Shown: positions 1 through 7,092 of the stretch, one piece after another
Layout of the letters: each line of letters starts with the position of its first letter
Position numbering within the stretch: position 1 is the stretch's first letter
Source: Clostridiales bacterium
Lineage (GTDB): Bacteria > Bacillota > Clostridia > Lachnospirales > Lachnospiraceae
Length of the DNA stretch: 17,067 bases
NCBI GenBank assembly: GCA_018369015.1
Contig: JAGZDD010000078.1
Location: forward strand, 1-17,067
Direction of reading: 5' to 3'
Notes under the pieces: model-generated
What the model saw: the letters and a program-made list of their open reading frames with translations, nothing else
Database searches by the model: none
Told to the model about the DNA's origin: nothing
Translations under genes and position numbers: made by a program

Positions 1-204
1 ACTTCGGTCGTTGCTGGACGCGTGGTCTACACTCCGTTCCGGTCGTTGCTGGACAAGCGCCACTGGCGCTTAGCAACACTGGCACGCAGCAACACTGGCG
101 CTTAGCACCCCGCACTCATACCACCTTGCCCGTCCGATGTCTGTATGCCATTGTGCGCAAGCGCCCCCTGGCACACAGCCGCCGTTCGGGGCTTTCATAG
201 TAAA
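1..204 (-). repeat. GC-rich hairpin repeat, left copy (cut by window edge)
   Basis: Read on the minus strand, this begins with TTTACTATGAAAGC at 204-191 and runs off the left edge. Its first ~100 bases differ at only about 5 positions from 16927-17067. It forms a 10-bp hairpin with arms 141-150 and 169-178 and an 18-base loop. It then carries three tandem 16-base units at 62-109 where the right-end copies have one. It starts directly at the end of the T-box terminator, so it separates that leader from whatever gene it controls. The minus-strand reading frame from the ATG at 198 is open only briefly and is probably not a gene. Confidence 0.85.
62..109. repeat. three tandem 16-bp units inside the left repeat copy
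   Basis: Units at 62-77, 78-93 and 94-109 read ACTGGCGCTTAGCAAC, ACTGGCACGCAGCAAC and ACTGGCGCTTAGCACC. The first and third differ at one base. The middle one has the ACGCAGC form also found in the single unit of the right-end copies. This looks like local expansion of one hairpin arm of the repeat. Confidence 0.8.
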
Positions 205-245
205 CAAAAAGCTCCGTTCTGAAATTTCTTTCAGGACGAGAGCTT
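203..245 (-). terminator. T-box terminator hairpin
   Basis: Arms 229-245 and 209-224 enclose a GAAA loop (minus-strand reading) and pair with one bulge and one mismatch. CTTTTTGTTT follows on the minus strand. The 5' arm contains the CTCTCGTCCTG segment that would form the alternative antiterminator with the T-box core. Confidence 0.85.
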
Positions 246-621
246 AAACTTCGTGTTACCACCTGGATTTATCCGCGCCTTACGGCTCCGGACCTCATGG
301 AGTACCTGCGACTGCCTGTTTATCCCTTGTCAGGCGCGCAACGCCTGGCCGCGATAACCTGGCCATAAACAAAGAGTTTTGACCGCCATACTCCTGCGCT
401 GTAACGGGCGCTCCCGTCGCAGTCTTAAGCGCCGCCTAAAATGAAATCCCTCTCATTCTGGCAGCCCTCTCGGTGCGCGGCTCCAAGGCCATGTTCAATA
501 TCGATCGCTGTGCTTCTTTTCAGCCGCCGAAGCTCTCTGTAACAGTTCCTGATATCTACTCTTCTTTTCATTGCTTTTATGCGATATATTTCCGGGAAGC
601 CATACCCGAAATCATGTGAAT
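203..621 (-). promoter_or_regulatory. T-box leader (tRNA-sensing riboswitch)
   Basis: On the minus strand the T-box core AGGTGGTAACACG lies at 264-252 and is followed by a terminator hairpin at 245-209 with a U-rich tail. Stem I features lie upstream: AGTA of the loop E motif near 560, the AGAGAGC and GGCTGAAA elements at 510-540, and GAA at 496-494 just before the specifier. By the usual GAA-specifier spacing the codon is CAU (His, 493-491). The UGGU of the T-box would pair with a tRNA having A73, which fits AUG (Met, 492-490) better, because bacterial tRNA-His has C73. The amino acid is therefore left open. The regulated gene lies past the left edge. Confidence 0.87.
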
Positions 622-627
622 AACTAA

Positions 628-656
628 AGAATACGGCCAAACAACAAATTTGTCAA
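628..656 (-). promoter_or_regulatory. sigma-A promoter of the T-box transcript
   Basis: On the minus strand, consensus TTGACA (656-651) is followed after 17 bases by TATTCT (633-628). A start near 621 gives a leader of about 420 nt, normal for a T-box. Confidence 0.7.
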
Positions 657-737
657 GGAAAAGTTCCATTACTGCTTACGACCAGCCAAACTGTGACGTT
701 ATTGTTCACAGGCACCCTATAAACAGTAGCACTGTGG

Positions 738-1571
738 CTACCTCAGTTCCCGTGGGCTGCATCCGTAAATTTCCCGGAACATTTTTGTAAACAGTTTATA
801 ATTATTAAATCCGTGGCGTAATGCAATATCCATAATATTATCCTGGGTATTTAAAATATCATCATGGATATGGACAAGCCGTACTAAATGAAGGTGGCGT
901 ATAAAGGTTATCCCCATATGCTTCTTAAAGAAACGGCAGAAATATTCCCGGCTCAGGCCGAAATTCCCTGAAATTTCTTCCAGGGAAATATCCTCTTTAT
1001 AGTGATCCCGTATATAGGACATAATTTCCTGGAGCCGTTCCCGTACCCGCACATCCCCCTCATCCGTTTCCTTAGAACCGGGAAGGGCGCTGGAAAAATG
1101 ATTGACAAGAAGAAAAAGCACTTCCATAACGATAGATTCACAGCGCATTTCATATCCGCGGGGCTGGGTAATGTAAAGTCTTGGAAGCTCTTTTAGCATT
1201 TCGCAAATTGTCAAATACTGCTCCAGCTTTTCTCTTGGCAGCGAATCTCGTTCACAGCTTAAGCTTAATGTATCCAAATCCGGCACATATCTTTTCAGGA
1301 AATCTCTGGATACATAAATATACAGCCCCATAGAAATCCTCGCGCACTGCGTCTGATGAATGACATCCGAATCAACAAGGATAAACTCGCCATTAACAAG
1401 GGTATGTTTTTTTCCGTCAAGAATAATCTCACCGATACCATTCAAGGCATAATGCAATTCCAGAGCCGCATGAAAATGCGGTGGAGAATACTCTCCTCTG
1501 CGGCTGTAATAATGGATTTGTATGCCTGTTTTATCCAGGTCATAAATATGCTTATAAATTACGTCATTCAA
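738..1571 (-). CDS. AraC-family regulator with N-terminal cupin domain
   Basis: A 277-residue transcription factor, a normal length for AraC proteins with a ligand-binding cupin. The N-terminal ~110 residues show the cupin pattern (PPHFHAALELHYALNG, then a DGKKHTLVNGEFILVDSDVIHQ-like strand pair). The last ~100 residues are the double helix-turn-helix, with ISLEEISGNFGLSREYFCRFFKK for the first HTH and IMDIALRHGFNNYKLFTKMFRE for the second. The ATG at 1571 has AGGTGG about 10 bases upstream. It is transcribed away from the small peptide unit and shares the 237-bp intergenic region with it, so control of that unit is possible but not shown. Effector and targets cannot be read from sequence; sugar-responsive activation is usual for the family. 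Confidence 0.93.
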   Translation of the reverse strand: MNDVIYKHIYDLDKTGIQIHYYSRRGEYSPPHFHAALELHYALNGIGEIILDGKKHTLVNGEFILVDSDVIHQTQCARISMGLYIYVSRDFLKRYVPDLDTLSLSCERDSLPREKLEQYLTICEMLKELPRLYITQPRGYEMRCESIVMEVLFLLVNHFSSALPGSKETDEGDVRVRERLQEIMSYIRDHYKEDISLEEISGNFGLSREYFCRFFKKHMGITFIRHLHLVRLVHIHDDILNTQDNIMDIALRHGFNNYKLFTKMFREIYGCSPRELR

Positions 1572-1612
1572 AGTTGTCCACCTCTAAATTCACGAATCAA
1601 TGTCAATATTAT

Positions 1613-1639
1613 CTAATATTAGGTCAATTTTTCACCTAA
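1613..1639. promoter_or_regulatory. inverted repeats between AraC gene and peptide unit
   Basis: TTAGGT (1619-1624) and ACCTAA (1634-1639) form an inverted repeat spaced by 9 bases, overlapping the palindrome CTAATATTAG (1613-1622). It lies upstream of the peptide promoter and in the presumed promoter region of the AraC gene, so it could be an operator for either. No clear promoter for the AraC gene was found here. Confidence 0.4.
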
Positions 1640-1644
1640 CATTT

Positions 1645-1674
1645 TTGCACTTAATATGATAACATATCTATTGT
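1645..1674 (+). promoter_or_regulatory. promoter of the small peptide unit
   Basis: TTGCAC (1645-1650), 18-base spacer, TATTGT (1669-1674). The implied start near 1681 falls at the foot of the first stem of the folded leader, which supports the pair despite the imperfect -10. Confidence 0.5.
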
Positions 1675-1680
1675 AAAAAG

Positions 1681-1800
1681 CAAGGGGCACAAACCTAGTG
1701 CAGGAAATCCCGCAAAGAAATGCGACTGCTGTGAAGTTCAAGCAAGCTTGGCTTTGGTTTGTTTCCCGCGCGAATAAATCAGGCGAATATAGAAAGGAGT
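1681..1800 (+). promoter_or_regulatory. folded 5' leader, possible unassigned riboswitch
   Basis: The leader forms a closed three-way junction by eye. The outer stem pairs GGG...CAAACC (1684-1695) with GGTTTG...CCC (1756-1767). Hairpin 1 pairs GCAG (1700-1703) with CTGC (1726-1729), topped by CGCA (1711-1714) with TGCG (1721-1724). Hairpin 2 pairs CAAGC (1739-1743) with GCTTG (1746-1750). The spacing CAAACC-14-CCGCAAAG resembles the core of c-di-GMP-I (GEMM) riboswitches, but the rest does not match that class convincingly. A weak likeness to the cobalamin core was also seen. It ends at the strong RBS of the peptide gene, which could be the regulated site. Confidence 0.5.
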
Positions 1801-1808
1801 AATGCTAT

Positions 1809-1943
1809 ATGTCAACAACATCCAAAAGAACAAATAAAAAGACGACTAAAAACCGTTTTGCGAAGTATCTTAAGGAAAGTATGAAAGCCTTTGCTTGCTC
1901 CGCAGATGCATTATCCGGTAATTACCGGCCTTACAGCCGCTAA
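1809..1943 (+). CDS. 44-residue basic peptide of unknown function
   Basis: A short ORF from ATG at 1809 to TAA at 1941-1943, with a near-perfect RBS (GAAAGGAG, 1792-1799) 9 bases upstream. The first 16 residues are very rich in Lys, Arg and Thr. The middle (FAKYLKESMKAFACSADAL) can form an amphipathic helix with one Cys at residue 30, and the tail is GNYRPYSR. There is no signal peptide or membrane segment. A dedicated promoter, folded leader and terminator surround it, which argues for a real gene. I do not recognise the family. Options are a signalling or modified peptide precursor, a small RNA-binding protein or a leader-type peptide. The gene faces the aminotransferase, so the two are convergent rather than one operon. 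Confidence 0.6.
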   Translation: MSTTSKRTNKKTTKNRFAKYLKESMKAFACSADALSGNYRPYSR

Positions 1944-1983
1944 TTCAATTTGTAAGCCACTAAATTAACAATATATCCCCCCT

Positions 1984-2033
1984 AAAAGGGCGGCGTATAA
2001 AGATTCTCTGTCTTTATACGCCGCCCTTTATTA
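1984..2033. terminator. bidirectional terminator
   Basis: A 19-bp perfect stem (1985-2003 with 2011-2029) with loop TTCTCTG sits between the peptide gene (+) and the aminotransferase gene (-). It is flanked by CCTAAAA on the left and TTTATTACTC on the right, giving U-rich tails in both directions. Confidence 0.92.
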
Positions 2034-2044
2034 CTCATCCTGCC

Positions 2045-3184
2045 TCATTCCTGCGCAATCTTTTTTACTGCTTCCACTGCAATGTCAATCTCACCCTCTG
2101 TGTTAAACCAGCCAAAGGAGAAGCGCACAGCCCCGGTTTCTCTTGTTCCCAGTGCCTCATGCATTCTCGGGGCGCAATGGCCTCCGGAACGAACCGCAAT
2201 ATCAAACTGCCCGGACAAAATATCTTCTACTTCACCACAATCCCAGCCTCCAATATTCAGCGTCACGATCGGGGCGCGTTCCATGGGCTTTGAAAAATCC
2301 CCGTAAACGGTGACTCCCGGAATATTCCTTACGCCTGCGTAAAAACGTTCCATTAAAGCAGACTCTTTTTGATGAATCGTGTCAATACCTGTTTCCTCAA
2401 TATATTTCAAGGCCGCCAAAAGCCCTGCAATACCATGGCTGTTAAGTGTTCCCGCCTCCAGCCGCGTGGGATATTCCCGGGGCTGCTCCCGAAGATAGGT
2501 CTGTACGCCGGTTCCCCCGGATTTGTGTGGCTCTATCTCTACGCCTTTTGCCACACATAACCCCCCGGTTCCCTGGGGCCCCATCAGCCCCTTGTGTCCT
2601 GTAAAACATAAAACACTAATATTGTCTTTTTCCATATGGATCGGAAAACTCCCGGCTGTCTGGGATGCGTCCAATATAAATAAAAGGCCCCGGCTTTTGG
2701 CAATTTCGCCGATTCTATGAATATCCAGTACATTTCCTGTCAAATTCGATGCGTGGGTACAGATGATACATTTTGTATTTTCCCGAATCATCCCCGGTAT
2801 TTTTTCAACATCCACGCGTCCATTCTTATCTGCCTTAAGGAAGCTGATTTCCATGCCTTTTTTTACCAGCCCGTACAATGGCCGAAGAACTGAATTATGC
2901 TCCAAATCCGTAGTAATCACATGATCTTTTGGGCCAAGAAGCCCCCGGATCGCTATATTCAGCGCCTCCGTCGAATTTGCTGTAAAACATACCCGTTCAG
3001 GACAGTTAAGCCCGAACATTTTTGCCAGTGCTTCTCTGGCGCTGTAAACTACCCGGGCTGCGGACAAAGCGCCGTCATTGGCGCCGCGCCCGCAGTTTCC
3101 CAGGCTTCCCATGGCCCAGACTACAGCCTGGACCACACACTCCGGCTTTTTTTGCGTTGTCGCCGCATTGTCCAGATAAATCAT
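2045..3184 (-). CDS. class V aminotransferase, cysteine desulfurase superfamily
   Basis: A 379-residue PLP enzyme resembling the EF2568-type branch (TIGR01977) of cysteine desulfurases. It begins MIYLDNAATT, the usual opening of the fold. Visible active-site parts are H96 in EHNS, H144 in THASN, D172 in LDASQ, the PLP lysine K198 in FTGHKG, and C337 in RSGGHCAP, the position of the persulfide cysteine. The predicted role is removal of sulfur (or selenium) from cysteine, or a related lyase reaction. EF2568 relatives are known near selenium-dependent hydroxylase genes; none is visible here. The ATG at 3184 is preferred because GGAGG lies just upstream; a longer reading from TTG at 3199 would run through that RBS. 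It lies 86 bases after the lipoprotein gene and may be co-transcribed. Confidence 0.93.
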   Translation of the reverse strand: MIYLDNAATTQKKPECVVQAVVWAMGSLGNCGRGANDGALSAARVVYSAREALAKMFGLNCPERVCFTANSTEALNIAIRGLLGPKDHVITTDLEHNSVLRPLYGLVKKGMEISFLKADKNGRVDVEKIPGMIRENTKCIICTHASNLTGNVLDIHRIGEIAKSRGLLFILDASQTAGSFPIHMEKDNISVLCFTGHKGLMGPQGTGGLCVAKGVEIEPHKSGGTGVQTYLREQPREYPTRLEAGTLNSHGIAGLLAALKYIEETGIDTIHQKESALMERFYAGVRNIPGVTVYGDFSKPMERAPIVTLNIGGWDCGEVEDILSGQFDIAVRSGGHCAPRMHEALGTRETGAVRFSFGWFNTEGEIDIAVEAVKKIAQE

Positions 3185-3270
3185 TGACTTCGCCTCCAAT
3201 GTAACTGTTCAGCCACGCCTCCCGGATTTGCGCACTAACGCTGCTAACCGCCGCATACGCCGCTAAATCC

Positions 3271-4881
3271 TCACTGAGTCAGCCAAGCATCTAACTGCTT
3301 CTGATATTCATCCAAAATCACCTGTACATTGACGGAATGAAGCTTATCAATGTACTCCTGTAAAACGGCCTCGGAAGCCTGTCCGCTTCCAATCTGGTCG
3401 CGGTATTCTTCAATCACATTGGACACCGCTGCCGTTTCATTAACAAAAGCTGTCAGATCACAGGAAAATCCCAGATAATCTGATACCGGAGCCGCCTTAA
3501 GATCTGCCTCAGACTGTTCTCTGAAATCTGCGGGATCTCCGGACCACGGATAGACGAGGAATTGGTTCGGTACACTATAATCAAACAAATGATAATCCGG
3601 TTTCTCATTGCCCTCGATATACTGGGCCACACCGTCAACAACTTCATAGTCTACGCCTTCCACGCCCCAGGCCATAAGATTATTGATCTGTGGATCTGTA
3701 ATGGCAAGATTCAGGAAAGCAATCGCCGCTTCAGGCTCCTTTGAGGTTGTAGGAACACAATAAGCAAATTTTGTACATGCCTCTGAATTTACCTCCCCAT
3801 CATAAAGCTTTACCGCTACCATCGGCATTCCCGCAGCTACCGACTTGGCGTTTTCCGCGCCAAATTCAGCCGTAGAAATAAAGGAGAATACTGCGTCCGA
3901 TTTAATATAATCTTCACAGGAACCGCCGGACCCACTCATATCAAAATAAGAGAGACCTTTTTCGTTCCAGCCCCTTACCATAGCCGCAGCCTGCTGATAG
4001 GAATCACTTTCCATATTTAAAGTAACTTTCCCATTTTTATCCAGACGGACAATTCCTAAAGTATCTCCCAACGTATCAAACACATCGGCATCCGCAAATG
4101 CCCCGCTTACATTAGCATTTGGCTGCATTGGGCCAGAACCGCTCTGATACATATAAGGCTGAAGATAATTCCATTTTTCGCTGTTCTTAACAGCCTGGAG
4201 AATTTCTTCAAATTCTTCAAATGAGGTCATATTTCTGGCCTTTTCCAGAAGCCCAAGATCCTCAAGCACATCCTCGCGCATAAACACATAATTTGAAGAT
4301 ATAACATTTCGATAACACGGAACGCCGTAAACGCCATCCCCAACAGTCGTTGCCTTGAGCATGTCTCCAAGGGTCGATGTAATATCCGGCCCGTAAGTAT
4401 CCACATATTCTGAAATATCCATCAACTGATTCTGAGCCATCATTGCTGAATATGAAGCTGATGAAAAAGCGGTAAGCATAAGATCAATCTGTTCATTTCC
4501 CGCCATCATAATACCAATCTGCTGAATATAAGAATTTACATCCATAACCGTAATATTGACATGAGTATTAATTTTTTCCTCTGTAATCGTGTTAATCGCA
4601 TCTTCCACATGCTGTACATCTTTTGGAGAAACAAAAGTAAAATAAAAAAGTTCAATTTCAGCCATGTCTTCCCAGTCAACTACAGCCGTACTTTCTTCTC
4701 CATTTCCAGAAGCATCTGTTCCTTTGCTTTGGTTTCCACGCTCTGCCGACGAAGCATTTTGCGGTTCCTGCGCCTGGCTGCCCGGCTGTACTCCTCCATT
4801 TTCGCTATTTCCACAAGCTCCCAATAAAAGTGCAGAACATACCCCCAGAGCCGTCCAGCTAAGAAATCTCTTTTTTAGCAT
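3271..4881 (-). CDS. sugar ABC transporter substrate-binding lipoprotein (LplA/DUF3502 type)
   Basis: A 536-residue extracellular binding protein. The start MLKKRF at 4881 is chosen because GGGAGG lies 11 bases upstream; the reading frame stays open to 4989 with no matching RBS. The signal peptide ends in a lipobox (LLGAC) with lipid-bearing Cys23, followed by a Ser/Gly/Asn-rich linker and a binding domain opening WEDMAEIELFYFTF. The C-terminal ~140 residues resemble DUF3502, with YLGFSCDL, a VSNVIEEY helix and the ending QKQLDAWL. It is a clear paralogue of the protein at 11231-12892. No permease or ATPase is nearby. It diverges from the AraC/GH39 regulator, a common layout for regulator and target, so control by that protein is likely (inference). 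The ligand is probably an oligosaccharide or glycoside. Confidence 0.93.
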   Translation of the reverse strand: MLKKRFLSWTALGVCSALLLGACGNSENGGVQPGSQAQEPQNASSAERGNQSKGTDASGNGEESTAVVDWEDMAEIELFYFTFVSPKDVQHVEDAINTITEEKINTHVNITVMDVNSYIQQIGIMMAGNEQIDLMLTAFSSASYSAMMAQNQLMDISEYVDTYGPDITSTLGDMLKATTVGDGVYGVPCYRNVISSNYVFMREDVLEDLGLLEKARNMTSFEEFEEILQAVKNSEKWNYLQPYMYQSGSGPMQPNANVSGAFADADVFDTLGDTLGIVRLDKNGKVTLNMESDSYQQAAAMVRGWNEKGLSYFDMSGSGGSCEDYIKSDAVFSFISTAEFGAENAKSVAAGMPMVAVKLYDGEVNSEACTKFAYCVPTTSKEPEAAIAFLNLAITDPQINNLMAWGVEGVDYEVVDGVAQYIEGNEKPDYHLFDYSVPNQFLVYPWSGDPADFREQSEADLKAAPVSDYLGFSCDLTAFVNETAAVSNVIEEYRDQIGSGQASEAVLQEYIDKLHSVNVQVILDEYQKQLDAWLTQ

Positions 4882-4995
4882 TAATAAATCAGCCTCCCAA
4901 TCTTTAAAATTTATTCTATCATATACTTTTTTAACATAGATTAGCTTTTCTTTTTTTCCATTTTGTTTGTTTTTTATTTCAATATCCATTTAAAA

Positions 4996-5011
4996 TTGTA
5001 TTTTTTTACAA
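4996..5011. promoter_or_regulatory. TTGTA/TACAA inverted repeat upstream of lipoprotein gene
   Basis: TTGTA (4996-5000) and TACAA (5007-5011) flank six T residues. The half-site resembles the TTGTAAAAT/ATTTTACAA pair at 5070-5128. It sits about 115 bases upstream of the lipoprotein start and could be a regulator site, though A+T richness makes chance matches likely. Confidence 0.3.
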
Positions 5012-5049
5012 AAAACATACATATTCCCCCATAAAAATAGATACGCGCT

Positions 5050-5078
5050 TTGACATTCTCTCATTTGTATTGTAAAAT
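5050..5078 (+). promoter_or_regulatory. sigma-A promoter of the AraC/GH39 gene
   Basis: Consensus TTGACA (5050-5055), 17-base spacer, TAAAAT (5073-5078). The start near 5085 leaves a leader of about 120 nt before the gene. Confidence 0.8.
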
Positions 5079-5128
5079 ACTCACAAATATTTCACTAAAA
5101 CTTTAGTATATAATATATTATTTTACAA
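5070..5128. promoter_or_regulatory. spaced inverted repeat, candidate operator pair
   Basis: TTGTAAAAT (5070-5078) overlaps the -10 box, and its exact inverse ATTTTACAA lies at 5120-5128, 41 bases further on. Paired half-sites bracketing the start suggest repression or autoregulation of the AraC/GH39 gene. Confidence 0.45.
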
Positions 5129-5204
5129 ATCAATAATTTAACTGCGAATATACAATTAGCATAAATGAAGTCAAAAGCCACAAACAAAAAAGAAGGTTGA
5201 GAAA

Positions 5205-7064
5205 ATGAAACGTGAATCACAAATCATAGAAATCATGGAAAACTCTATCCACTTAATTAATGAGCAGTATAACCAGCCGCTCCACCTGAATATTATCGCC
5301 AAGCAGAACTTTATGTCTCCGGCTACATACTCACGGTATTTTTTTGAGCTTACTCAATGCAGCTTCTCTGATTATGTCAATAAGCTCCGGGTGAACCACG
5401 CCAAAAAGGATCTGATATATACCGATAATTCCTTAACCCGTATTGCTCTGGAACACGGTTTTTCAAACAGCTCCGTATTCAGCAAAACTTTTCGCCACTA
5501 TACTAAAGTCAGTCCGTCAAATTACCGAAAAACACACAAAAGCCGTTTAAAACCGGAAAAACATCAAAATATTTTAACGAAATTAAATATATCCGCTTCG
5601 CGCCCTCTTCCTATTGAAAAAAGCTGGCTAAACGCATTAAATGCCGGAGATATGAGCTTTCTTTTCCACACAGTTCTCCAGCAGCAAATCCTGGAACTTT
5701 CCAGAGAGCTTTCCATTAAATATATCCGAATATGGAACCTGTTTTCACCTGAACTTTTCCCACACGGAACAGCTAACCTGACGCGGCTGGATCATAATCG
5801 TTTAGACAATATTTTCGATTTTCTGGTCAAACATCATCTAAAACCATGGGTTAACCTGACAAAGCAGTCCGATATACTTATCAATGATATTATCAACGCC
5901 CCGACCGACCCCACGGCCTATGGAACAGTTATGACACCGGAAAAAGCTTCCATTTTTTATGAAAATCTTTTTCAGCACTGGATCATACGCTATGGAAGCG
6001 AAAACGTCTCTCAGTGGATTTTTGAATGTTGGTATAACGATATCGACACCAGCTCCGGTGTCAAAGAAAATTTTATCCAAAATGTTTCTGTCATACAGTT
6101 ACTCTTAAAAAAATTGCTCCCGGGAGCGCGTCTCGGCGTTCTCAGCAACTCCATCTTAAGTATGCAAGAAGAAATTTCAGAGCTTTTTGAATGTTGGCCC
6201 AACCATCTGACTCCAGATTTTATCTCTGTATTTTGCTTTCCTTACATTAAGGAAAATGCATCGCCCAAAAAGCTGACACAGTGCCAATTTACAAAAACAT
6301 GCCTCGAAGTGACACGTAAGCTTTTAAAACAGTACCATATGGATCGGCTTCCTGTTTATATTTCCCAATGGAATATGACTGTATCCTCGCGCAACGCCAT
6401 TAATGACAGTTGTATCGCCGCCTGTATTCTGTTAAGCAATATTGAAGAAACGCTAAATGAACAAGCGCCGATCCTTTATTGCTATGCCAGTGATATTTGT
6501 ACAACGCAAATGGATATTCTACCGACAATTTTTGGCGGGATCGGCCTTGTCACAAAAGATTTTATCCGAAAGCCTGTCTTTTTTGCCCTGTCATTTTTCA
6601 AAAAAATGCCAAACTACTGTCTTGCCCATGGCCCGGGTTATATCATCACCACAGATAAAACCGGCCGGTACGATCTCCTTTTATTCAATACACAACCGCT
6701 GCCTGAATTTTATTATCAGCAGAAGGAGTACGAAATTACGACAAATATCGTGCTTTCAGACCTTTATTCCGGAAGTGAACAGACATTCGACATTTCAATT
6801 GCATTTCCGCCGGAGCATACTGCTTACCGAAAAAAGACGGCCCGTCTCGTCCCAGGGCAGTCTGATCTTCTTGGGAGGCTAAAAACATTGGGTGAGTCCG
6901 CAGAACTTGCTTTTGATGAAATCGAATATTTACAACATATTGTCCAGCCGGAAATAACGATCCAGAAGTTTTCAGCCGACGCTTCGACCATTCAAATAGA
7001 CCTGTCTCTCAAGCCCTATGAAATATGCTATATTTCCTTTTGCCCAATTAAATCAGGAACATAA
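5205..7064 (+). CDS. AraC regulator fused to a degenerate GH39-like glycosidase domain
   Basis: A 619-residue protein. Residues ~1-108 are an AraC-type double HTH (LNIIAKQNFMSPATYSRYF, then LTRIALEHGFSNSSVFSKTF). It is N-terminal here, unlike most AraC proteins. Residues ~135-480 resemble the TIM barrel of GH39 beta-xylosidases (LSIKYIRIWNLFS, HHLKPWVNLT, WIFECWYND, PVYISQWN), followed by a beta-rich C-terminal part. GH39 enzymes have an acid/base Glu in WNEP and a nucleophile Glu in TEWN. Here these align with N278 (WYND) and Q388 (SQWN), so hydrolysis is unlikely and the barrel probably serves as a sugar sensor. The start at 5205 follows AGAAGG. It diverges from the lipoprotein gene, its likely target. 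HTH confidence is high; the GH39 assignment is moderate. Confidence 0.87.
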   Translation: MKRESQIIEIMENSIHLINEQYNQPLHLNIIAKQNFMSPATYSRYFFELTQCSFSDYVNKLRVNHAKKDLIYTDNSLTRIALEHGFSNSSVFSKTFRHYTKVSPSNYRKTHKSRLKPEKHQNILTKLNISASRPLPIEKSWLNALNAGDMSFLFHTVLQQQILELSRELSIKYIRIWNLFSPELFPHGTANLTRLDHNRLDNIFDFLVKHHLKPWVNLTKQSDILINDIINAPTDPTAYGTVMTPEKASIFYENLFQHWIIRYGSENVSQWIFECWYNDIDTSSGVKENFIQNVSVIQLLLKKLLPGARLGVLSNSILSMQEEISELFECWPNHLTPDFISVFCFPYIKENASPKKLTQCQFTKTCLEVTRKLLKQYHMDRLPVYISQWNMTVSSRNAINDSCIAACILLSNIEETLNEQAPILYCYASDICTTQMDILPTIFGGIGLVTKDFIRKPVFFALSFFKKMPNYCLAHGPGYIITTDKTGRYDLLLFNTQPLPEFYYQQKEYEITTNIVLSDLYSGSEQTFDISIAFPPEHTAYRKKTARLVPGQSDLLGRLKTLGESAELAFDEIEYLQHIVQPEITIQKFSADASTIQIDLSLKPYEICYISFCPIKSGT

Positions 7065-7092
7065 CTTGCCCATGGGAAAATCCTTTTACCGA

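Noticed and set aside
425..640. 71-codon open frame on the minus strand
   Set aside because: It lies inside the T-box leader, has no RBS and its sequence is explained by stem I.
691..711. CTGTGA...TCACAG inverted repeat as a CRP site or AraC-gene terminator
   Set aside because: The spacing is 9 rather than 6 for CRP, and there is no U-run for a terminator.
1681..1800. Cobalamin riboswitch
   Set aside because: Only AAATCC, CCCGC and CTGCTGTGAAG recall its core; they are in the wrong order and the B12 box is absent.
4882..4989. 36-residue N-terminal extension of the first lipoprotein
   Set aside because: It would put a charged stretch before the signal peptide; a good RBS precedes the ATG at 4881.
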